Shown in pieces: positions 55,304 through 64,000 of a DNA stretch of 64,000 nt; positions within the stretch are counted from its first letter, which is position 1, and the number at the start of each line of letters is the position of its first letter. A program made the position numbers and the translations under genes. Under the pieces are notes generated by a model, which saw only the letters and a program-made list of their open reading frames with translations, was not told where the DNA came from and ran no database searches. This DNA comes from an uncultured bacterium. Lineage in GTDB: Bacteria > Hydrogenedentota > Hydrogenedentia > Hydrogenedentales > Hydrogenedentaceae. The stretch is from positions 1 through 64,000 of the forward strand of contig CALLRP010000004.1 in NCBI GenBank assembly GCA_938014335.1, written 5' to 3'.

Positions 55304-56938
55304 ATGTTTTCTCCTAACTCTTTTTTAGGTAGGCATCCCATTTTACGATGGACACTGATTATCATTCTTGTGATTATCGTTGCATTTTTCTTGTGGCTTT
55401 ATTCCCGCATGCGGGGGCCATATCATAACTATACATTGGACTTTTTAATTCCTGACCCTGCAACGGCACCTAAGCCGGGTATTCTTGAAGTGGGCGTTGC
55501 TAAAAGAGACATTACGCCTATTCTTGACCTCTATGATCCCTGGGAAGATGTCAATAATAATGGGAAATTTGACCCCGGTGTAGATACCTATGTGGACAAA
55601 AACAATAATGGGCGGTTTGATGGCATCTGGATAGCCGGTTTTGGGACAAATCGTCCTGCGAAAGGAATTCATGACCCACAATGGGTTCGAGCAATTGCAT
55701 TCCGCAACAACGGTGTTACCCTCGTGATGGCGAGTTTTGATGCGATAGGTATTTATCACAATGATTTTATAACTATCCGTAAAAGTATAGAGCCTAATCT
55801 AAAAGTTGACCATGTACTTTTTTCTTCTACACATTGTCATGAAGTCGTAGACACAATGAAAATCTGGAGTTTCTGGAAACGAATTAAAGGGTTGGACATC
55901 CCCGTGTTTGGATATAACGAAAACCACATGAAATTTATCCAGAAAATGGCAAAAGAAGCCATCGAAGAAGCGGTCAAAAACTTACAACCAGCAGATATGT
56001 ATTGCACACAGGTACAGGTAGGTCCTGAAGGATTTATTCGTGATTCACGAAAACCGGAAGTGATGGACTTGAATATGTATTTATTCCGCTTTACAAAACC
56101 TAATACAGACGAAACCATAGCAACCTTTGTATCGTGGGGAAACCATCCTGAATCATCAGGTAGTGAAAATAACTACCTCTCTTCTGATTTTTGCCATACA
56201 CTTCGTGAAGGACTGGAAAAAGGTGTCCCCGAGCCGAACGGTGCTCCTGGCTTCGGTGGGATGTGTTTGTATTTTCAAGGAATGGTCGGTGGTCTTATGA
56301 CACCACTCGGCGTTGAAGTTCCTGACCGATCTGGAACCACGGTATATAAAGAATCTTCATTAGAGAAAGGCGAAGCCTTAGGATATAATACGGCTCTCGT
56401 CGCTATTAATGCATTGCGAGGACCGAATGTATGGAAAAATGAGAACCCCTTACTGGCTGTATCCGCAAAGACATACCTTGCCCCCATGCAAGGACATTTT
56501 AAGTATGCCATTATGTTGGGTTTAATACATGAAGGTTATTATTGGGGTGGAAAATCGAAAAGTGAAGTCAATGTGGTGCGTATCGGTGATGTTATGATTA
56601 CTACCGTTCCGGGTGAATTATATCCTGAAATTGTTCAAGGTAATATCGAAGCTCTACCAGGAAATGATTTTGACTATACTGCTCCTGTAGAAAACCCTCC
56701 TCTTCGTTTAGAAATGGAAAAAGGAGCAAAGATGGCTTTTGTAATTGGACTGGCTAATGATGAAATCGGCTATATGCTTCCGAAATCACAATGGGATACA
56801 AAACCTCCATTTGTTTATGGAAAAAGTCAATATGGAGAAATAAATTCAGGTGGACCGGAGGTAGGAACCACTTATCATAAAAATGCTTTGGAACTTATTC
56901 AGCGGATGAACAAAGCTTATCCCCGAAACACTCAATAG
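55304..56938 (+). CDS. Membrane-anchored neutral-ceramidase-like hydrolase with EF-hand insert
   Basis: A 544-aa protein. One N-terminal membrane anchor (about residues 13-34), then a domain like the N-terminal part of neutral/alkaline ceramidases: GILEVGVAKRDITP, SSTHCHE with His177 and His179, FVSWGNHPES and the C-terminal TVPGELYPEIVQGNI. Two EF-hand-like calcium loops (residues about 82-93 DVNNNGKFDPGVD and 98-107 DKNNNGRFDG) are inserted early in the domain. Hydrolysis of an amide such as ceramide is possible, but the substrate is unproven. AAGGA is upstream of the ATG. proS follows on the same strand. Confidence 0.78.
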   Translation: MFSPNSFLGRHPILRWTLIIILVIIVAFFLWLYSRMRGPYHNYTLDFLIPDPATAPKPGILEVGVAKRDITPILDLYDPWEDVNNNGKFDPGVDTYVDKNNNGRFDGIWIAGFGTNRPAKGIHDPQWVRAIAFRNNGVTLVMASFDAIGIYHNDFITIRKSIEPNLKVDHVLFSSTHCHEVVDTMKIWSFWKRIKGLDIPVFGYNENHMKFIQKMAKEAIEEAVKNLQPADMYCTQVQVGPEGFIRDSRKPEVMDLNMYLFRFTKPNTDETIATFVSWGNHPESSGSENNYLSSDFCHTLREGLEKGVPEPNGAPGFGGMCLYFQGMVGGLMTPLGVEVPDRSGTTVYKESSLEKGEALGYNTALVAINALRGPNVWKNENPLLAVSAKTYLAPMQGHFKYAIMLGLIHEGYYWGGKSKSEVNVVRIGDVMITTVPGELYPEIVQGNIEALPGNDFDYTAPVENPPLRLEMEKGAKMAFVIGLANDEIGYMLPKSQWDTKPPFVYGKSQYGEINSGGPEVGTTYHKNALELIQRMNKAYPRNTQ

Positions 56939-56980
56939 ATTCCTATTATAGAAATATAAATGAGGAAAGGATTTAATAAG

Positions 56981-58408
56981 ATGAGCAAAGGTATAACAAA
57001 ACGCTCAGAAGATTATTCCCAGTGGTATATTGACATCGTGTTGAAAGCAGAACTGGCTGATTATAGTCCTGTCAAAGGGTGTATGGTAATCCGTCCCAAT
57101 GGCTACGGCATCTGGGAGAATATCCAGAAGAACCTCGACCATATGTTCAAAGAGACAGGACATGTTAATGCCTACTTCCCTATGCTTATTCCGGAAAGTT
57201 TCCTGAAAAAAGAAGCAGAACATGTGGAAGGCTTTGCTCCCGAATGTGCCGTTGTTACGCATGGTGGAGGAAAGCCATTAGAAGAGCCCTTGGTAATCCG
57301 TCCGACCTCTGAAACAATTATCTGGGCTACTTATAAAAACTGGATAAGTTCCTATCGCGATTTACCTCTGCTTATTAATCAATGGGCAAATGTATGTAGA
57401 TGGGAAATGCGAACACGATTGTTTCTCCGCACCACAGAATTCCTATGGCAGGAAGGTCATACAGCACATGCTTCTTTTGAAGAAGCAGAGGAGGAAACCC
57501 TGCGAATGATTCGAGTATATCAACGCTTTGCAGAAGAATTTATGGCTATGCCTGTAATTGTGGGGAGAAAAACGGAATCCGAAAAATTTGCAGGTGCAGT
57601 TCATACTTATTGTATTGAAGCACTCATGCAGGATGGGAAAGCCTTGCAAGCAGGGACGTCTCACAATTTAGGACAGAACTTTGCGAAAGCCTTTGATGTA
57701 AAGTTTCAAGATAAAGACAAGGAATTAAAATATGTTTATGCAACCAGTTGGGGCGTATCAACACGGCTTATTGGCGGAATGATAATGACGCACTCCGACG
57801 ACCAGGGACTTGTTATCCCACCTAAATTAGCCCCTCTTCCTGTTGTGATTGTTCCCATCTGGCGTAGTGATGAAGAACAACAAAAAGTGTCCGAGTTTGC
57901 CCGAAATATCACAAAGGACTGGGACCCGCTCTTTTACAAAATTGATGAACGTGACCAGTATAAGCCTGGCTATAAATTTAATGAATGGGAACTAAAAGGG
58001 GTTCCGCTACGCATAGAAATTGGTCCGCGTGATGTACAAAATCAACAAGTCGTTCTTGTAAGGAGAGATACTTCAGAAAAAATAACTTTAAGTATTGATA
58101 ACTTAAAAGCACAGGTAGAAAATACACTCGCAAATATTCAAAATAATCTATTTAAAAAGGCAAAAGAAAGAACCGAAGCCAATACTTTTACTGTGAATTC
58201 TTATGATGAATATAAAGAGCGTATAGATGGAGGCGGTTTCTTCCGTGTGTTCCTTGACCATACCAATCCCGAAGTTGAGCAAAAGTTGAAGGAGGATACA
58301 AAATCAACTATTCGTTGTATCCCCTTTGATGCACCCCAAGAGGAGGGACCCTGCATGATAACCGGCAAAACATGCCCATACCGCGTTATCGCAGGGCAAG
58401 CATATTAA
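56981..58408 (+). CDS. proS: Prolyl-tRNA synthetase, short (archaeal/eukaryotic-like) type
   Basis: Charges tRNA-Pro. A 475-aa class II synthetase without the editing insert of the long bacterial type: motif 1 region [23 protein letters not shown] loop RPTSETIIW, motif 2 [22 protein letters not shown] and motif 3 [12 protein letters not shown]. The C-terminus has the anticodon domain and the extra zinc-like domain ending with Cys residues ([14 protein letters not shown]) and the terminal Tyr. The open frame starts at 56960, but [13 protein letters not shown] at 56981 is the usual start and has AAAGG upstream. A tRNA-Pro(GGG) gene lies at 31475. Confidence 0.95.
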   Translation: MSKGITKRSEDYSQWYIDIVLKAELADYSPVKGCMVIRPNGYGIWENIQKNLDHMFKETGHVNAYFPMLIPESFLKKEAEHVEGFAPECAVVTHGGGKPLEEPLVIRPTSETIIWATYKNWISSYRDLPLLINQWANVCRWEMRTRLFLRTTEFLWQEGHTAHASFEEAEEETLRMIRVYQRFAEEFMAMPVIVGRKTESEKFAGAVHTYCIEALMQDGKALQAGTSHNLGQNFAKAFDVKFQDKDKELKYVYATSWGVSTRLIGGMIMTHSDDQGLVIPPKLAPLPVVIVPIWRSDEEQQKVSEFARNITKDWDPLFYKIDERDQYKPGYKFNEWELKGVPLRIEIGPRDVQNQQVVLVRRDTSEKITLSIDNLKAQVENTLANIQNNLFKKAKERTEANTFTVNSYDEYKERIDGGGFFRVFLDHTNPEVEQKLKEDTKSTIRCIPFDAPQEEGPCMITGKTCPYRVIAGQAY

Positions 58409-58438
58409 TACCTATTTATAAATGGCAAATACAAGGGG

Positions 58439-58465
58439 AGCAGGAATTCATAATGAATTCCTGCT
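58439..58465. terminator. Hairpin between convergent proS and prepilin genes
   Basis: A 12-bp perfect stem AGCAGGAATTCA with TGAATTCCTGCT and loop TAA, followed by CATTTTAG on the plus strand. Likely ends proS transcription although the U-tract is weak. Confidence 0.6.
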
Positions 58466-58487
58466 CATTTTAGTTAAAAAAAGTTTT

Positions 58488-59396
58488 TTAGTCGCCACCA
58501 GTTTGGCTATCTAAGAAGCAAGCCCATAACCGAGACACAGGGTTATTCCCCGGATAACGGATGAATTCAACATGTCCATCCATATATAATACATTGCCTC
58601 CACCGGGGACATGGTTCATATATTCAGGTTGCGAATTAACATCATCGGAAAGTATCCACACCTCGCTCTGGGCTTTGCTGGAAGCGGCAGGATTGTTAAT
58701 ATCTGTTATCAAGAATCGTTCGATTCCTTCACGAAGCCGATATACTGTAACGGAACCTTGTTTTGCATCGGAATCCAATAAACTCGCATCTCCAGTAGAG
58801 GCCCATTGAGCATAACCATTGTTTAGTATCGTCAAAATTGCAGTTAAGAAATCCGGGTTAAAATAATTCATTGCATTAGTTTCATTAATTGCAGGATCAT
58901 TAATATCCTGACCGGGTAGTACCATATCTTCATTCATAATAGCCCAACCATAATAGTTGTATGATTCTGCACTGAATCGGCATGGATTTTTCTCATCCAG
59001 ATTGGGGTCCCCATTCCGATTCCACCAACCATCTACAGTAACATGTGTCCGTGCAGTAGAATCAGATGGACATATCATTACATTTATATCCGTTAGATAT
59101 TCCGGATATACTGCCCTCGCATTGAAGAAAGCCTCGACTGAGTTCCGACGATTGCAATCATCCGGCATAGCAGAGTCGCCTCTCCATAATTGAATTGAAG
59201 GGAATCTTTCCCCTTTTGCTTCGTTGGAATACATTTTGAATACCAGACCTAACTGTTTTAAATTATTTTGACATGAAGACCGCCGTGCCGCCTCACGAGC
59301 ACGAGCCAGTGCTGGCAACAGGATAGCTGCGAGAATCCCAATTATTGCTATCACCACCAGCAGTTCAATGAGAGTAAAACCTTTTTTGTACATCAT
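58488..59396 (-). CDS. DUF1559-type type IV prepilin-like protein
   Basis: A 302-aa protein with a class III signal: [17 protein letters not shown], cleavage after the Gly. The helix continues with [19 protein letters not shown] and [21 protein letters not shown], then a globular part. Near the end is the H-x9-DG motif [18 protein letters not shown], typical of the large pseudopilin families of planctomycetes, Lentisphaerae and relatives. Exported and processed by a prepilin peptidase encoded elsewhere. AAGGAG five to eight bases before the tandem ATG ATG. A paralogue is at 62867. Confidence 0.9.
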   Translation of the reverse strand: MMYKKGFTLIELLVVIAIIGILAAILLPALARAREAARRSSCQNNLKQLGLVFKMYSNEAKGERFPSIQLWRGDSAMPDDCNRRNSVEAFFNARAVYPEYLTDINVMICPSDSTARTHVTVDGWWNRNGDPNLDEKNPCRFSAESYNYYGWAIMNEDMVLPGQDINDPAINETNAMNYFNPDFLTAILTILNNGYAQWASTGDASLLDSDAKQGSVTVYRLREGIERFLITDINNPAASSKAQSEVWILSDDVNSQPEYMNHVPGGGNVLYMDGHVEFIRYPGNNPVSRLWACFLDSQTGGD

Positions 59397-59438
59397 ACCT
59401 ACTCCTTAATAAAGTTTATAGTGAAAAATACATATATA

Positions 59439-59461
59439 AGTAAACCCATTTTTAGTTTACT
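59439..59461 (-). other. Leader hairpin of the prepilin mRNA
   Basis: AGTAAAC (59439-59445) and GTTTACT (59455-59461) form a seven-bp stem with a nine-base loop in the 5' leader, between the promoter and the start codon. It may stabilise the mRNA. Confidence 0.5.
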
Positions 59462-59469
59462 ATAAATAT

Positions 59470-59498
59470 ATAATAATACTTATTATGAAAAATGTCAA
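59470..59498 (-). promoter_or_regulatory. Strong sigma70-type promoter of the prepilin gene at 58488
   Basis: On the minus strand: TTGACA (complement of 59493-59498), 17-base spacer, TATTAT (complement of 59470-59475). The leader is about 65-70 bases. A near-consensus promoter suggests high expression. The rest of the gap up to 59810 is very AT-rich and shows nothing else I can name. Confidence 0.82.
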
Positions 59499-59810
59499 GA
59501 AGAATTTAATTTTATTTGTAGATTAATAATTAAATAAATTGATGATTTACTTTTATATATCGCAATAACTAATTATTATTATTATTTTTATTGCATTTTA
59601 ATTAATATTCGGTATAAAAATATATTGAAATCATTTGTATTTTAGTTAACAAATAAAAATTTTTATTAAAGGAAAATATTTATTCCTTATATAACTTTAG
59701 CTTTTTTCTTTGTGATATTTTGCAAAAAAAATAATAGAATGTTTAATAAAAGACTGTTGGCATTTGCTATGATAGGTATGATATATATATTAAAATTTTA
59801 AGGGAATATA

Positions 59811-60773
59811 ATGAAGAAGTTTATAAAAAAATGGAAGAAGAGTTTTTATATAACAGGAACAGACGAAAGGTGGTGGGCTGATAAATTAAAATCCTTGTTT
59901 CTTCGGAAAGTTCCTGATTTCCCCTCCACTATACAAATCCAAACAAAGACGGGGTGTAATGGTGCCTGTGTGTTCTGTCCCTACTCTATTAGCGTTGAAC
60001 ATGTTCCTAAAGGAACGATGACAGATGAATTATTCAAGAAAATTGTTCATGAAATTGCACAACATAAAAACACACGGCGCATTAGTCCATATTTAATGAA
60101 TGAGCCTTTTTTGGATTCTCAAATGGTAGAACGCTCACGATATATCAAAAAAACGATTCCTAAATCGCGAATTATTATCACTACAAATGGGGGAAAACTG
60201 TCGCCAAATATTGTAGATGACATAATAAAAGACAACCCTTTCCATCATATATTTATTTCTATGCAAGGTATTGAGAAAGAAGCCTATGAAAAGACTATGC
60301 GAGGAAGTTTAAAATTTGAAGAAACAAAAAGAAATGTGGAATACCTTATCCAAAAAAGGAATGAATATTGTCCTAAATTAAAAATTACTGTGACCATGGT
60401 TAAAACAAACATAATTGATGCAGACAAAGCGGTTCATTATTGGAAAAATTTAGGTGTAGATTCGAAATATACCGCATTGGAAAATCGGGGGGGAAATAAT
60501 ACTGCATTTCGGCTGTTAACTCCGGGGAAAACGGTTCATTTTAAGCAATGCACACGATTATTCAAACAGGCTTATATTATGTTTAATGGGGATATGGTCC
60601 TTTGTTGCACTGACTATTTTAAGAAAATGGTTTTAGGCAATGTTGCGGAGAGCTCAATTTATGAAGTATGGAATTCTCCGCGTGCCGTAAAGATTCGTCA
60701 GGATTTTATTAGAGGTGATTTTTCTCAAAACCCTCTTTGTGCCTCTTGCCTTATCTGCACAGATGGAATGTAA
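59811..60773 (+). CDS. Radical SAM protein with SPASM-type C-terminal cysteines
   Basis: A 320-aa enzyme. The cluster motif CNGACVFC (C-x3-C-x2-C, around residue 50) follows IQIQTKTG; the barrel has ISPYLMNEPFLD and IIITTNGG. The C-terminal part has FKQCTRLF, DMVLCCTDYF and LCASCLIC, as in SPASM-domain proteins that bind further iron-sulfur clusters. Such enzymes modify peptides, cofactors or lipids; the substrate is unknown and no candidate peptide gene is adjacent. AAGGGA is six bases before the ATG. Confidence 0.87.
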   Translation: MKKFIKKWKKSFYITGTDERWWADKLKSLFLRKVPDFPSTIQIQTKTGCNGACVFCPYSISVEHVPKGTMTDELFKKIVHEIAQHKNTRRISPYLMNEPFLDSQMVERSRYIKKTIPKSRIIITTNGGKLSPNIVDDIIKDNPFHHIFISMQGIEKEAYEKTMRGSLKFEETKRNVEYLIQKRNEYCPKLKITVTMVKTNIIDADKAVHYWKNLGVDSKYTALENRGGNNTAFRLLTPGKTVHFKQCTRLFKQAYIMFNGDMVLCCTDYFKKMVLGNVAESSIYEVWNSPRAVKIRQDFIRGDFSQNPLCASCLICTDGM

Positions 60774-60948
60774 ATAATTTTTTACCGTAATATATTTATT
60801 TAACTGGAAAAATTTTCCTTCCAAAGCAAAAATATCCCTATAAGAAAAAGGGGTTATTGTTTTTATACTATTGTTATCAACAACTTACATAGCGTAGATA
60901 GATGGAATATATCTTGCTTATTTAAATAGCAATGAAGGGATATAAAAT

Positions 60949-61737
60949 ATGCATCGGATAAACGCTGTTTCTTCGGTTAAAAGAAATGTTGATACGAATA
61001 CAAACTTAAGGTTATTTCCACAATATAACCTGTCTCTATTACAGGCTATTCGGAACACCTCCTTTTTCAACTTGTTATCTGAAAACTTGGGAAATGAAAG
61101 TATTTTGGATAATATAACAAAAGTTTTGGGGTGGGATGGTATTCCTTCCATGGCTTCTTTGCAAGAAAAAAGTTCAGGAATGGGGACCCTTCTTATAAGT
61201 AGTAAAGATACAATTCAACTTTCGAAAAATACTATGAATAATAACTTACAAGTTTCAAGAAACTTTAACAAAAAACTAAAAAATATATATTCCGATACAT
61301 CTAATCCTTTACTACAAGTTGTTCCCTCACAAACGAGAGTTTCATCTCATTATGGCTGGCGAAATGACCCATTTACGGGGCAAAGAACCTTCCATAAAGG
61401 GATTGACATATCCGCCCCAAAAGGGTCACCCATATACCCTATCAAAGAAGGGACTGTTGAGGAAGTGGGATTTAAGCGTGGATATGGTAATTATGTGCGT
61501 GTGAAGCATGATGATGGAACCGTTAGTCTCTACGCACATAATGAAAGTAACCTTGTTAAGAAAGGGGAAAAGGTGGATACAACAACACAAATAGCAAAGG
61601 TAGGGTCAACAGGGAGAGCCACAGGAAGTCATTTACATCTTGAAATTTTGCAAGAGGGAAAAGCGATTAACCCTCAGAAAATTTTAGACAAAATTCAATA
61701 CGCCAATCCAGAACATCATTTAGAAACTCGGGGGTAG
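60949..61737 (+). CDS. M23-family peptidoglycan endopeptidase without signal peptide
   Basis: A 262-aa protein. The C-terminal 130 residues are a complete M23 domain with zinc ligands His149 and Asp153 (FHKGIDI), catalytic His197 (LYAH) and His228-x-His230 (SHLHLE), so it should be active. The N-terminal 120 residues have no hydrophobic signal and no membrane segment; they are Asn/Ser-rich with amphipathic stretches. Export by the flagellar apparatus, as for FlgJ-like rod proteins, or a missed leader are possibilities. AAGGGA is nine bases before the ATG. It meets the convergent cyclase gene with five bases between stops. Confidence 0.85.
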   Translation: MHRINAVSSVKRNVDTNTNLRLFPQYNLSLLQAIRNTSFFNLLSENLGNESILDNITKVLGWDGIPSMASLQEKSSGMGTLLISSKDTIQLSKNTMNNNLQVSRNFNKKLKNIYSDTSNPLLQVVPSQTRVSSHYGWRNDPFTGQRTFHKGIDISAPKGSPIYPIKEGTVEEVGFKRGYGNYVRVKHDDGTVSLYAHNESNLVKKGEKVDTTTQIAKVGSTGRATGSHLHLEILQEGKAINPQKILDKIQYANPEHHLETRG

Positions 61738-61742
61738 AGAAA

Positions 61743-62699
61743 TTAATCCGAATAAACTGTCACCTGATTTTTCCCCTTGCGTTTGCTCTCATACATCATT
61801 TGGTCAGCTCGTTCAATAATCGAATCCACTGTATCATCTTCTTTTGAAAGTGTAGCTCCAATAGATACAGTAACTCCTAATCTCCCTTGTGTTATTTTAA
61901 AATTACTTAACGCAATTAATTTGCGTAATCTCTCTCCCAAATCAAATAATTCCTCCTGCTTTACATGAGGAACAATGGCCACAATTTCTTCTCCCCCCCA
62001 TCGTCCTAAAAAATCATAAGGTCGCATAATATTTGTCAAAGTTCGTGCCACCATTTTGAGTACGATATCGCCAATAGGGTGTCCATAAGTATCGTTAATA
62101 TGTTTAAAATCATCAATATCAATGAAGAAAATTCCCAATGTGCTCCCCATCCGTTTCATTTCTTCCAATCGGTCTTCAAGGACTTGCTCGGTATATCTCC
62201 GATTCCCAATTTCTGTCAGAGGACAAATCAAGGCTTTTTCGCGTGTCCTCCGGAGTTCTTCTAAAAGATTCAGTTCTTCGGTGTCCTCTTGAAAGAATTC
62301 TATGGCTCCTTTGATTTCGTTGTTTTTCGTTATGGGCAAAATTTCCACTTTTACTGGCAACCGATAGCCAGATTTATGTCTTAAATACACTCGTGCTTTG
62401 CGAATATTGCCATCTTTGATGGTTTCTAATAAGGGACAACCATTAAAACACAGTTCAGTTCCCGCATCGTCTACATGCCTTAAGATATTATCCTGACAAT
62501 ACATACCTACCACTTCATCGTAGGTATATCCTGTAATTTCGCGAGCCTTGTCATTCCAAAAAAGTATCTGCCGTTCGGGTAAAACTACATATACACCTAT
62601 TTCTAAATTTTTTATAATCTCAATTGCCTGTTCCGAGAGAATCTCGTACAAGGTCTTGATATCTCTTCCCTTATTTTCAACCGTTCCATTTATACTCAT
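61743..62699 (-). CDS. PAS-GGDEF diguanylate cyclase
   Basis: Makes c-di-GMP from two GTP. A 318-aa soluble protein: PAS domain (residues about 20-140, with CFNGCPLLE, three Cys at 68, 84 and 88), a short linking helix, and a GGDEF domain. The signature is GGEEI (235-239) and is preceded at the correct distance by RPYD (226-229), the product-inhibition site. FFIDIDDFKHINDTYGH is the metal/substrate element. The conserved PAS cysteines might bind a ligand. With the EAL protein at 5015 it is the second c-di-GMP gene here. Confidence 0.92.
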   Translation of the reverse strand: MSINGTVENKGRDIKTLYEILSEQAIEIIKNLEIGVYVVLPERQILFWNDKAREITGYTYDEVVGMYCQDNILRHVDDAGTELCFNGCPLLETIKDGNIRKARVYLRHKSGYRLPVKVEILPITKNNEIKGAIEFFQEDTEELNLLEELRRTREKALICPLTEIGNRRYTEQVLEDRLEEMKRMGSTLGIFFIDIDDFKHINDTYGHPIGDIVLKMVARTLTNIMRPYDFLGRWGGEEIVAIVPHVKQEELFDLGERLRKLIALSNFKITQGRLGVTVSIGATLSKEDDTVDSIIERADQMMYESKRKGKNQVTVYSD

Positions 62700-62809
62700 A
62701 TCTACAAAACCTTTCCTACTTTCTTTACATTATATAACAACGCATTCCTATACTTACATTTTTTCGAGATAAGCTGGTGATTTAATAAATGTAAAAGTTT
62801 AAAATAAAC

Positions 62810-62839
62810 AAAAGGCTATCTTATCCCGGATAGCCTTTT
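62810..62839 (-). terminator. Rho-independent terminator of the prepilin gene at 62867
   Basis: An 11-bp perfect stem AAAAGGCTATC with GATAGCCTTTT and an eight-base loop, located after the prepilin stop; on the minus strand it is followed by TGTTTATTTT. Confidence 0.82.
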
Positions 62840-62866
62840 GCTTTAATAATTGTTGATAAAGCTCTT

Positions 62867-63772
62867 TTATAACAACTGGTCAATATTGCCAATCAAGGAC
62901 GCAAAAACTCGTGTTGCGGGATGTTCTGACGGATAGCGAAGGAATTCTACATGACCATCCATGAACAAAACATTAGCACCGCCGGGGATATGGTTAAAAT
63001 CGGAAGGGGTTGTCTCTAAACCGTCAAATAAGAACGATATTTCACTTTGTGCTTTCGTGCTTGCCGCGGGATTATTGATATCCGTGATGAGGAATCGTTC
63101 AATTCCTTCACGAATCCGATACATGGTACTTATGACCTGGTTCGTTCCATCTCTTATAGGCAAATCTCTATCGATAATGCCCAGGGCAGTGCTTACATCC
63201 GGAGCTGAATTTGCAGCTCCGACTACATCACCTAAAGCCTGTAAGAAGAATGGTGAAACATAAGCTATCGGGAATTGATTGGTGGGCACATTAGGGTCGT
63301 TGGCATCCATGCCGGGGTTCATGTAATCCTGTTCGCGAACGACCCAGCATAAGTAAATATAGGATAATGCATCAATACGACACGGACAAACAGGATTATC
63401 GGGATTTCCACCGCAATGCCATCTTCCATCTGTAAAAGCCCGCTTACCATCCGCATCAGATGGACACACATTAACAGCCAGGTCAGAGAGATATTCGGGA
63501 TACAATTGCGGACCCCACCACATAAAGTCAATTCCGATGTTATTACAGTTATCTCCACCTGCTACACTAACCGTAGGGAAGCGTTCTCCCTTTGCTTCAT
63601 TCGCATACATCTTCATTGAAAGTCCCATCTGCTTCAGGTTATTCTGGCAGGAGGAACGACGCGCCGCCTCACGGGCACGAGCAAGAGCCGGCAACAAAAT
63701 TGCCGCAAGGATGCCAATGATGGCAATAACGACCAGGAGTTCAATGAGTGTGAAACCATATTGTTTCTTCAT
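62867..63772 (-). CDS. DUF1559-type type IV prepilin-like protein (paralogue)
   Basis: A 301-aa protein with the leader MKKQYG, cleavage before [14 protein letters not shown], and the same helix and CQNNLKQMG stretch as the protein at 58488. Near the end is [18 protein letters not shown], the H-x9-DG motif. The middle regions are clearly different, so the pair arose by an older duplication. AAGGAG seven bases before the ATG. It follows the anchored-protein gene at 63863 on the same strand. Confidence 0.9.
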   Translation of the reverse strand: MKKQYGFTLIELLVVIAIIGILAAILLPALARAREAARRSSCQNNLKQMGLSMKMYANEAKGERFPTVSVAGGDNCNNIGIDFMWWGPQLYPEYLSDLAVNVCPSDADGKRAFTDGRWHCGGNPDNPVCPCRIDALSYIYLCWVVREQDYMNPGMDANDPNVPTNQFPIAYVSPFFLQALGDVVGAANSAPDVSTALGIIDRDLPIRDGTNQVISTMYRIREGIERFLITDINNPAASTKAQSEISFLFDGLETTPSDFNHIPGGANVLFMDGHVEFLRYPSEHPATRVFASLIGNIDQLL

Positions 63773-63810
63773 AACACTCTCCTTTATATATGGAGTTAAG
63801 AATACCTTTA

Positions 63811-63839
63811 GGCACCCGGTATCACAGCAACCGGGTGCC
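63811..63839. other. 10-bp hairpin between the anchored-protein gene and prepilin
   Basis: Perfect stem GGCACCCGGT with ACCGGGTGCC and a nine-base loop. Neither strand has a U-tract after it, so it is not a standard terminator. It lies in the short gap between two genes of the same direction and could be a processing or stability element of a joint mRNA. Confidence 0.6.
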
Positions 63840-63862
63840 CGAAAGTCAAACTTTAATCTTAA

Positions 63863-64000
63863 TTATTCAGAGGACTTTTTCCTGCGAATAGCAATGACAG
63901 AACCACCTGCGATAAGTACTCCAGCAATGGCACCAAGGGTTGCAATTGTCCCGACAGGGATTTCAGGATTGCCAGGCCACATATTCGTCCTATCTGTTGC
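63863..64000 (-). CDS. C-terminal end of an anchored exported protein (cut by window edge)
   Basis: Forty-five codons up to TAA, frame open to the window edge. The visible end is MWPGNPEIPVGTIATLG, a membrane helix (AIAGVLIAGGSVIAI) and the basic tail RRKKSSE. The order short Pro/Gly motif, helix, Arg-rich tail is that of C-terminal sorting signals such as PEP-CTERM and IPTL-CTERM; the IPVGTIATLGA piece resembles the IPTL kind. What the rest of the protein is cannot be seen. The prepilin gene follows on the same strand, so both may be one transcript. Confidence 0.6.
   Translation of the reverse strand, partial: ATDRTNMWPGNPEIPVGTIATLGAIAGVLIAGGSVIAIRRKKSSE

Overview
The window is about 64 kb of AT-rich bacterial chromosome (roughly 40% GC by eye) with genes on both strands, mostly single genes or short operons. 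It suggests a Gram-negative environmental bacterium of the Hydrogenedentes / planctomycete-like kind. The evidence is two DUF1559-type prepilins with the [31 protein letters not shown]-type start (quoted in pieces in the entries), a GLUG-motif surface protein with long Glu-Gly-X tracts and a C-terminal anchor, two Tat-exported Gfo/Idh/MocA oxidoreductases, many secreted glycan- and protein-degrading enzymes, and dispersed intergenic repeats of the CCACAGAGAACACAG type. The phylum call is inference; no rRNA gene is present to settle it.

Layout. 1-712: tandem dispersed repeats, no gene. 713-8330: rimO (-), a secreted FG-GAP/VCBS protein (+), an SGNH hydrolase and an EAL protein (-), and groES-groEL (-) behind a sigma70 promoter with an HrcA/CIRCE operator. 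8352-14317: tryptophan operon trpC-trpF-trpB-trpA (-) followed by a GH94-like phosphorylase gene. 14662-23356: ECF sigma factor, Tat oxidoreductase, methyltransferase, an orphan AMP-binding C-terminal domain, a lone flagellin with its own sigma28 promoter, a glycosyltransferase-TPR protein with a small partner, then aroF, scpB and an RluB-type pseudouridine synthase. 23353-27462: a three-gene operon (-) of an SDR, a ferredoxin/hydrogenase-like histidine kinase and a receiver-kinase hybrid. 27572-33808: GDPD, dut, GH27 alpha-galactosidase, MerR regulator, tRNA-Pro(GGG), glutaminase-A-like enzyme. 33910-43319: GLUG surface protein, orphan OppD-type ATPase, and a GldA / GldF-GldG fusion / DUF4340 operon. 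43595-45540: an AAA ATPase plus DUF4276/TOPRIM-like pair that looks like a defence module. 45633-56938: large secreted enzymes, including a GH-like barrel protein, a C45 N-terminal nucleophile hydrolase, an M16 protease and a ceramidase-like enzyme. In the middle of this stretch (51383-52164) lies a gene-free region holding a strongly structured, apparently independent small RNA. 56981-64000: proS, two prepilins, a radical SAM/SPASM protein, an M23 peptidase, a PAS-GGDEF cyclase, and the C-terminal end of an anchored protein cut by the window edge.

How it fits together. The secreted hydrolases, prepilins and anchored surface proteins suggest a cell that attaches to and degrades polysaccharides and protein. 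The EAL and GGDEF proteins suggest c-di-GMP control, and the flagellin shows motility or a flagellin-based filament, though no other flagellar gene is here. The most interesting items are the orphan small RNA at about 51.95-52.10 kb with its own promoter and terminator, the hydrogenase-like redox-sensing kinase operon, the ATPase/DUF4276 pair, and the C-terminal anchors of the surface proteins.
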